Source: Hydractinia symbiolongicarpus (lineage: Eukaryota; Cnidaria; Hydrozoa; Anthoathecata; Hydractiniidae). Taken from it: DNA of 60,000 nucleotides. The notes under the pieces are model-generated. The model had not been told where the DNA came from, made no database searches, and worked only from the letters and a program-made list of their open reading frames with translations. The stretch spans positions 26,104,001 to 26,164,000 of the forward strand of contig NC_079884.1 in NCBI RefSeq assembly GCF_029227915.1, given 5' to 3'. Positions 53,112 to 60,000 of the stretch are shown here, piece after piece. Every line of letters starts with the position of its first letter. Within the stretch, counting starts at the first letter, position 1. The position numbers were made by a program, and so were the translations under genes.

Positions 53112-53628
53112 CTGAGAAGTAGTATTGTTTTTATTTCGCCGGTATAAAAGTATGCATATGTATAAATTACAATGCTGGTTGGCATATAATAACGGCAGGA
53201 ACAAGTAGAACACACAACGTGTCTTATCATCGAGCCCCTAGTGTTGAGCTTCTATAATAATACTTATAAAGTATACTTTCCTATATTTACAAGAATAATG
53301 TTTTCTCACACTCTCAGTCTCAGTTTTTTCTATGTGCTACAATATCTATCCTAAAAATACTTTCTTTTGTCGATAACTGTTCAAAGTAACTTATCTTTTG
53401 TTACTTTTTTAAAAGAGATAAAAGTATCAATATGCTTCGTATTTAACTTGAAGAATGAATTCCATATAACGGGACCTCTGTGTCGAATGGTAAAAGTAGT
53501 AGATTTAAGAATGGTTTTTGGAATAATAAAATTACTTTTTGCATACCTGGTATTGTATCTATGCTTAATATTGGAAAATTGATTTGTCAAAATTGTAGGT
53601 AGCAATCCATGTCTACTTTAAACATGAA
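53112..53628 (-). mobile_element. 5'-truncated non-LTR retrotransposon, unit D
   Basis: This is the same insertion as in unit C. The C-terminal reverse-transcriptase frame is open from about 53605 down to its TGA at 53381-53383 and contains HRYNTR and IRHRGPVIWNS, then a basic tail ending KDKLL. A one-base loss near 53615 shifts the upstream part relative to the unit C copy. The first 16 or so bases of the left flank seen in C are missing here, so the insertion boundary is slightly eroded. Confidence 0.7.
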
Positions 53629-54420
53629 TTTTTAGCCAGATAAAAATGTATTTTCAACGTATAATCCTTTCCCAAATGTAAGGCGTTCGTCACCTGGGGA
53701 CCAAGAGTTTAACATAGGTGCTTTTGTTCAATTTAGAGGAGATTTTAGTAATAGTTAAAAGGGAGTTATAAATAGTATTGACGTTACATATTGATAATCA
53801 CATTCAGGTTTTACAATATATTGATAGAGATGGAATCGTGGTAAAGCATTTTTAAGATGACGTTAACGTCTATTTTTGACATTGTATATAAACTATAATA
53901 ATTCCCTCGTTTAACTTTACGTGGCTTTACTAAAAAATTAATTTATGTGTGAGATATAAACAGATACAAAACTTTAAAAAATAGTTACACTGCTAAAGAA
54001 TGGTTAAAACAACTCCTTAACCAGTTATAATGTCAGTGAATTTGGTGTGAAAGTAGGAGGGAGCGTGTTTAATAGGTGATAAATAATTATTCTTACTCAT
54101 GCAAAAACTTTTTCCTTCAGATGTAGCTTCAGAAGAATGAAATATCTTAAACATTGATTATGTTTATTTTTTCTGTTTTTTCTCTACATTAAACATATAC
54201 GGGAATGGCTAAATGAAGTTTCCTCTTGTCTTCAATGAGTATTTATTAATTGGTAAATTTTACTTGCGAATAAAAGTGATATTAAGGCTACCTGAACTTA
54301 TATTATTAGTCGGTTAGAGATAGGACACCTGGATATCAAGAAATTAAAAAAAGCGTCACAAACCAACTACTATAAAATTTTCCGCGCTTAACCACTGGCG
54401 AACAATGAGAAAATTCTATT

Positions 54421-54446
54421 TTTTTGCGCACTTGGATGCGCAAAAA
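54421..54446. repeat. Short hairpin, unit D
   Basis: Identical to 38525-38550. Confidence 0.6.
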
Positions 54447-54559
54447 GTTGTACGTGGTCACTTCAGTAGATGTGTATGCGTATGACTGTATTAACTCAAC
54501 CCAGTAAGACTATTCAGTCGGCCGTTTATAAAATACTTTTTTTTGCTAAGCTGCATTAT

Positions 54560-55525
54560 TTGGTTATTACGCAAAATTACCGTTGAAAATCTCTATGAAA
54601 TCCTTTTAATCGGGAAAACATAATAACAGGATTATCATTAGAGCAACGCAAATTTATAATAATTCTGTAAAATTCTGACATGTGATTGATCTGATTTTCA
54701 ATTATTCCGATATTTACTCAAAAATCGGATTTTCGTGCAATTTTTGACTTTCTTTTAAGTGAATTATGTAAAAACTGGAAATGATTTTAAATAGCTTATA
54801 TTTGACAGTCAAAATCTTTGTACATAATGTTAAAATTCGCACTAAATTTAAATTAATTAAATTTTAACCCTACGGACGCTTTTTTTGAAATAACTCTTTA
54901 ATGCTATGTTCCATGGCTACAATACTTAATGAGTTTCAATAATTATCTATTAGACACCTGCATGCAAAATTTTTAGGTCCCATACCTTTCAGAGGCTTTC
55001 ATATTGGCTATTACTCGAAACTACCCTAAAATTTTCTACAAAACCCTTATAAGAAAGAAAATGTAATAACTTTTGTTAGGATTATGTTTAGAACTTGAAA
55101 CTTACAACACAACTTTGCCTCATCAAGAAGAATCATTGTGCATGTTTTGCTGACGTGGGTAATCTGATTTCCCGATTTTTAGGGTTTTACCCGAAAAACG
55201 GTAAAAACATAATTTTCGGGCAATATTTGGCAATTTTTCATACCATCTATGTTAAAACCAAAAAATATGTTAAATAAGTTTTATTTAGCTTTCTGAAACT
55301 TTAAACAGAATGTAAAAATTCCCTCTAGAACTAAAGTAATTGAATTTTAAGCAGATAGTGGCATTTTTGAACGAATTTTAAGCTTTTTATGACGTCACAG
55401 AAAATGTGCTGACGCAAGAAAAATTTATTGCTGCCATTTTGCTCCTTTTGTGACGTACTATAATTGTGCCAAGTTTGATTCAAGTTGGACAAGCCTATGA
55501 AAAGTTTTTTGGGAGGGGGCAGATT
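54560..55525. repeat. Tandem interspersed-repeat copies, unit D
   Basis: This is nearly identical to 38655-39620 in unit C and has the same double arrangement. Confidence 0.5.
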
Positions 55526-56135
55526 TCGCTTCGAAGTCACGACGTGATTGGTACTAATCAGACAACGCTTACATTGGGATGCATATTTCAATTACAAATA
55601 TTTCTCAATGGCTAATTTAAGAAAACCAAAGTAGCAAAAGTGGGAAAGTTTGATTTCGCAGTTAAATGCCAATTAGATTGACTTATGAAACATTGCTATG
55701 CCTAATTTTAATGTCAAATCACTCAATCCACATAGGATTTTGACCGCGAATTTGGGAACGAGATGATTTAGACTATTGTTTAGATAATTGGATACAGGAA
55801 GCCCTGTTGTTGAAACTATCTGAAAGCAAACTTTAATTACAGGTTGTAAATCTGTATTGCTTCATCTTTATGTCATTTAGAACACAATAAGCAGTTTATC
55901 AATATTAAGGAAGGAAAATCAATTTGACAGCACAATGAATATTCCACTTATTCTTACAGGGACAGAAAAAATATTGAAGTCTTTCGCGGTTATCAGCATT
56001 TGATAAATAGGTGCTAAAATTAAACAGCAACCAATGTTTGAGTCATAATGTCTCCACAGTACAAAGTGTAAATGTTAAAAGTATATCTCATGAGTAGAAG
56101 TAATTTTAAAATTTTAGCTGATCTGTAGGCAAAAA

Positions 56136-59100
56136 TGACGTGGCATTTTATTAAGGGGAGGAATAGACTTAACTTCTTGCATTTCTTATGTACCAGAAAC
56201 AACGTATGTCGTATAGTAATACTATTTTTAACGATTTTAATTGATTAGTACTGTGATAATGGATTACAAATTTCTCTTTTTTCTCCTTTGTTCGATCAAA
56301 TCCAGATATTTCGTGAGAACTTACTGATATATTTTTAGCTGATATACTTGTGGCAAATTTTGGAATAAAGGTTTGAGAATACAACTTTAATTCCCATAAC
56401 TCGTGAAGATGTATTCCTGAGAAAATGATTTTATTTATCTTTATGTATTGGTATTTTCTGCAAATTTTGCATTAATTTAAATTTTTCTTTAATACCTTTG
56501 TTCTCGTGTAGACAAAAGAATAATAAAATAGGCAATTAAAAATTAATAAAACCTACAATTGAATTCCTTTTATTTTTAAAATCTTACTTTTGACAGTTTC
56601 TGATTGAAATTGTGTAATGCAAAAATGTCAATTCCTACATAAAAGACTGACGAAGTTACAAATTACCGGTAGTAAAGGTTGTTTTTATTGAATTGCATTT
56701 TTCTCTTTGAACAAAAATCTCACAAAGGTTTTAGATTTTACAGGAATTAGAGATGTTGTGCCAGTGGGCATGTGCTACCATAAAAATTCGTTAACCCTTT
56801 GAGGTACTGCAGTCAAGCAGAAACGAACCTCAAAACCAGTAAAACGAACTTGCAATGCAAAATATATTAGTTTTATAAATTTGAAAGTATTTTTACCACT
56901 CACTTCTTTAGTGAGGTTTTGGTACTGTGTTGAGAAAAAGAGCAGTATATATAAAAGACACGAAACATTCCAACACCATATCATTTAAAAGGACAGGTGT
57001 TGTGGCTAAAGTGTGTGGAACCTTGGTAAATCATTACCATAATTAAGTCCTACCTGAAACTAAAAAAGCAACATTATTATACACAGAGGGAAGATCAAGA
57101 TTTCGATATCTAACTTACTTTTACAAACCCACTGAAGACATTTACACGTTAATTTCGGCAGGAATCTAACGAAAATAATGGCTTACAGTACACTAGCCCC
57201 AGAGTAACATCGTTAACTTTAAAACAAGGTCTTTGTATAAATCATTGGGAGGCTACTTTCAACAAATTAAAGCTATAAAAGAACTACTCTTTTCAAAAAA
57301 AAAACCCTTTAAGTATCATAGTAAGTAAACAACGGTGGCATCATAAAATACAAAAAAACAACTGAAGTGTTAAAATACAATATCTAAAACTTACTAAATT
57401 GTTTAGAAACGTTCACACAATATAAGTCATTATTATTCCAATAAAAGACTTATTATTAAAAATTAAAGACTTCTACTTCTACGGCGTGCGTGTTGAGAGC
57501 TTGTCGACAAAAAAAGATTAGATTAGATTTTTAGACATGAAAATTAAGTAGATATGTTACACTGAAATAACACATGTTTAAGTATATATCAGAGAAAATA
57601 GGAAAGTAAAAAGAGTAAAATTAAAAATGGATCTTTTCTTCTGGAAATCCAGTAAAATAAGTTTAGATACCTATTTAAATGTTTTGAAGAGGAACATCTA
57701 TATGCGATTTGTTTAGGTTAATTGTAATCTTTATACGCACCTTGGTATGAAATAGTAAAATAAATAATGTAAAATATTCATTTAAATGATAAGTAGTGAA
57801 TTTTTTTAAATACTGATATCCCTTTATTAGCAAAATCTTTTTCAGATCTTTTTATCATGAAGTAACAGGACCCAAGCTTAAGAACACGTAACCGCCTAAG
57901 ATACAGAAAAACACACATCAGTTTTTGTTTTGAATAGCAACCGTCAATGTACTAGGGAATATTAAAGATAGTATTACTAACTAGGCAGTGATTACTAATC
58001 ACCGAAACACGGATCCTTCTGCCATAATCATCGATTATCGTGTGTTATCATTGATTATCACCATGAATGACTTTTAAGGGAACAAAATATATTAAGACAC
58101 TCCTATATTTCTATGGAAGAGTTTTTTTCCCGGATTGAAAAAGTATCATTACAGGCGCTATCATCATTGCCTTATTTTCTATCTTGTCTAAATCTACAAA
58201 TTATTATTGTTATTGGCGAAACTGATTGTGCTCATCCTTTAAATGAAGTATAAACAAGAATTATAAATATCATCAATGCAAAGGTTGTCTTGATTTTAAT
58301 GTTTTGGTGGTGTGAAATTATAAATTTGCTGGAGAAACACATAACGTTCATATGTAATATTACAAACTCGGCCTTATCACGGATTTGTAGCCTTAAAGGA
58401 AATGTAAGGAACTCAATAAACACTTAACCTTCGAACTCTTTTTTTACGAGGAAGTAATATTTTTTAAAGCAGTGTACTTCAAAACTGCCTTACTGAAGAA
58501 AAAATCGTAAAAAATCAGTTATTTACTTATAGCATTTTTATTATTATTTCCCTAATAGACAATCATTTAAAATACAAAAAAATCCTCTAATCACGCTTTT
58601 TCTGCATTACCATTTTATCGCATCCACAAAATTATCTTAAAAAACGTAAAAGTATTGGGGTGATTTTTCGTATCAATAATTGCAACTCCTCTGCACTCAA
58701 TCGCGACATTATTATGACTTACACGGCGCTGCTTTCGTCTAAAGGGAAATGTAATTCTTAGTGGACGTTGTTCCCTAAAATTTCGTCAAAATCAACTTGG
58801 TAAAGGACAAGCGATTTTTTTGCATATAAAGTGTGGCCATTATCTGTGCGTACATTGAGACATTAAATATTACTAACTAGATAAAAACCCCATTAGGACG
58901 CATGGATATTTATAAATGTCAATCAATGACTAATTTAAGGGAAACCAAAACAGAAACAAATGGAGGCGTATGATTTCACTATAAAACGACATATACCATT
59001 GCTTTGTGGAAGAGTAATGGTAGTTGCAACGTTCTTCCTTTATTTTTACCGCCTTTCAATAGCTATTTATTGCGCTCAATTGCATTTCGCGGATTCATTG

Positions 59101-59290
59101 TTTACATGATGAACGTGACAGTTGACATTCACTTTGCCAAAATTTGCGTTCACTTCCAGAGTTCAATGATAAAATGTTAACCTAGTTTAGAATGAATAAC
59201 GAATATAGGTAGTCTCAGCCACAAGAACAAAGATAATTTTATCACTTGAATATAAGCGCCTTTTGTATCATTGAATATCTCTCCAGCAAT
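56136..59290. repeat. Degenerate right-edge copy of the tandem unit
   Basis: Homology to the unit continues from 56136, but after about 56240 identity falls sharply. Recognisable landmarks, in order, are the ATTACCGGTAGTAAAG block near 56657, the CCAGAGTAACAT block near 57199, the AATCCAGTAAAATAA block near 57646, the CGAGGAAGTA block near 58447 and the TTAAGGGAAACCAAAACAG block near 58934. The region around the other units' 15500-17400 and 20800-22380 equivalents is missing. No reading frame persists through it, so this is an old, eroded unit. Confidence 0.65.
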
Positions 59291-59840
59291 ATATAATGAT
59301 ATTTAATGTGTCTTCAGCAGCATTTAGTATCTGTTTATACATCACGAAGACTCTAAGTCGCCATAAGCTACTTATCAGCAAATATTAAATAAGTTGGGAT
59401 CGAATATTGAAAATTATTCAGTCGAGCTTGTGATGCTCGAAGAAGCGGAACTAAGTCGAATATCATTAAAACGAGGCTGATAAATTTCGATATTCGATTT
59501 CACTGAATCCAGCACACGTTTTTTTATCCTCTAAAAAAAAGAAACAATATTTTGCAGTCGCTCTCCCCCGTCAATATTCTTTAGAATTAATTAAGTTGTG
59601 TTTTCTTCGAGCCAGTGAAAAGATAAAAGAGTGTTAAATATTTAGACGTCCAAAAATTTTCGATGGAGCAATTTGCTTACGGGTAACTGATAACTACCCT
59701 TATGGCATTGACATATTACTACTGCTTCGTACATAATATTTTTAACATCACTGAATTTATTGTTGCCTACAGTTAAGTTGCATGGTACGAATAAATAAGA
59801 TTGTTGTACTAAGAGAATCTAATAAATAGAAATACACAAG
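59291..59840. other. Non-repeated flank right of the array
   Basis: I see no homology to the tandem unit here. The block holds a 35-codon open frame on the plus strand (59376-59480, including its stop) that follows a possible splice acceptor TTATCAG, and the 3' untranslated part of the minus-strand gene that ends at 59841. Nothing else is recognisable. Confidence 0.5.
59756..59761 (-). terminator. Putative polyadenylation signal AATAAA
   Basis: A canonical AATAAA on the minus strand lies about 80 bases beyond the TAG stop of the minus-strand gene fragment. In a genome this AT-rich the hexamer occurs by chance, so position is the main support. Confidence 0.4.
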
Positions 59841-59999
59841 CTACAAAAATGATACCGAATACCCAGGCGGATCCTTTAGGTACTGTTGGCATACTGATTG
59901 TAACTTTAACACTTCGTTTTTACCTTTCTGTTTACCTATTGCGACTAGCTCTACACGCTCTTGTTCACTGATGTTATTGACGATGCGTTTTACTCGTTG
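59841..59999 (-). CDS. C-terminal part of an unidentified protein
   Basis: Fifty-two codons are open up to a TAG stop at 59841-59843, and the frame continues past the window edge, so the start lies outside. Codon choice and GC content differ visibly from the surrounding AT-rich repeat. The residues are balanced and charged, with the segment ISEQERVELVAIGKQKGK followed by a tail ending in PPGYSVSFL. An AATAAA signal lies about 80 bases downstream on the same strand. This is the most gene-like stretch of the window. I do not recognise the family. It might be the last exon of a host gene or, less likely, the end of a mobile-element protein. No splice acceptor is visible in the part shown. Confidence 0.6.
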   Translation of the reverse strand, partial: QRVKRIVNNISEQERVELVAIGKQKGKNEVLKLQSVCQQYLKDPPGYSVSFL

Positions 60000-60000
60000 T

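Larger units (their letters stand above)
41742..56135. repeat. Tandem unit D, about 14.4 kb
   Basis: This complete unit combines the TIR element shared with B and the retrotransposon fragment shared with C, which makes it a mosaic of both lineages. It also contains a second copy of its own 44450-45495 region at about 49724-50668. Its end follows the C-type arrangement and lacks the inverted-repeat pair and double hairpin of A and B. I see no supported gene apart from the open frame at 50915-51304 and reading frames inside the TIR element. Confidence 0.85.

Noticed and set aside
56765-56875. 26-codon minus-strand frame sharing its stop with units B and C (near 14450-14520)
   Set aside because: More than half of the residues differ, with no excess of silent changes, so the shared stop is probably chance in a conserved non-coding block.
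1-60000. tRNA, rRNA, spliceosomal RNA or CRISPR array
   Set aside because: Scanning by eye gave no tRNA B-box with a matching fold, no conserved rRNA blocks and no regularly spaced short repeats.

Overview
This is AT-rich eukaryotic nuclear DNA. It has no prokaryotic-style genes, and almost all of its open reading frames are short. It carries a truncated non-LTR retrotransposon, a terminal-inverted-repeat DNA element and possible spliced exons. An AT-rich invertebrate (a cnidarian, for example) would fit, but the sequence does not name the species.

The dominant feature is a tandem array of a roughly 13-15 kb unit that fills nearly the whole window. Taking the motif TGAYGTGGCAT as the phase mark, the units are A (about 1500-13599, left part rearranged), B (13600-28690), C (28691-41741) and D (41742-56135). 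Degenerate, heavily deleted copies lie at both edges (1-1500 and 56136-about 59290). Central units match each other almost base for base over long stretches, while edge copies are clearly older. I found no convincing conserved protein-coding gene in the unit.

The units are mosaics. A 2.1-2.2 kb DNA element with 61-bp inverted termini sits at the same site in B (18468-20595) and D (46636-48828) but is absent from A and C. A fragment of a non-LTR retrotransposon sits at the same site in C (37211-37728) and D (53112-53628) but is absent from A and B. A and B share one version of the end of the unit (inverted-repeat pair, AGCTAGCT-rich block), while C and D share another. Units C and D each also hold a nested duplication. 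No single branching order explains this, so unequal crossing-over or gene conversion between units is the likely cause.

The only stretch that reads like an ordinary cellular gene is at the right edge: the last 52 codons of a minus-strand protein (59841-59999) followed by an AATAAA signal. One unit-borne reading frame (156 codons in C, 129 in D, broken in B, a remnant in A) is open but is not under visible purifying selection. No tRNA, rRNA or CRISPR array was seen.
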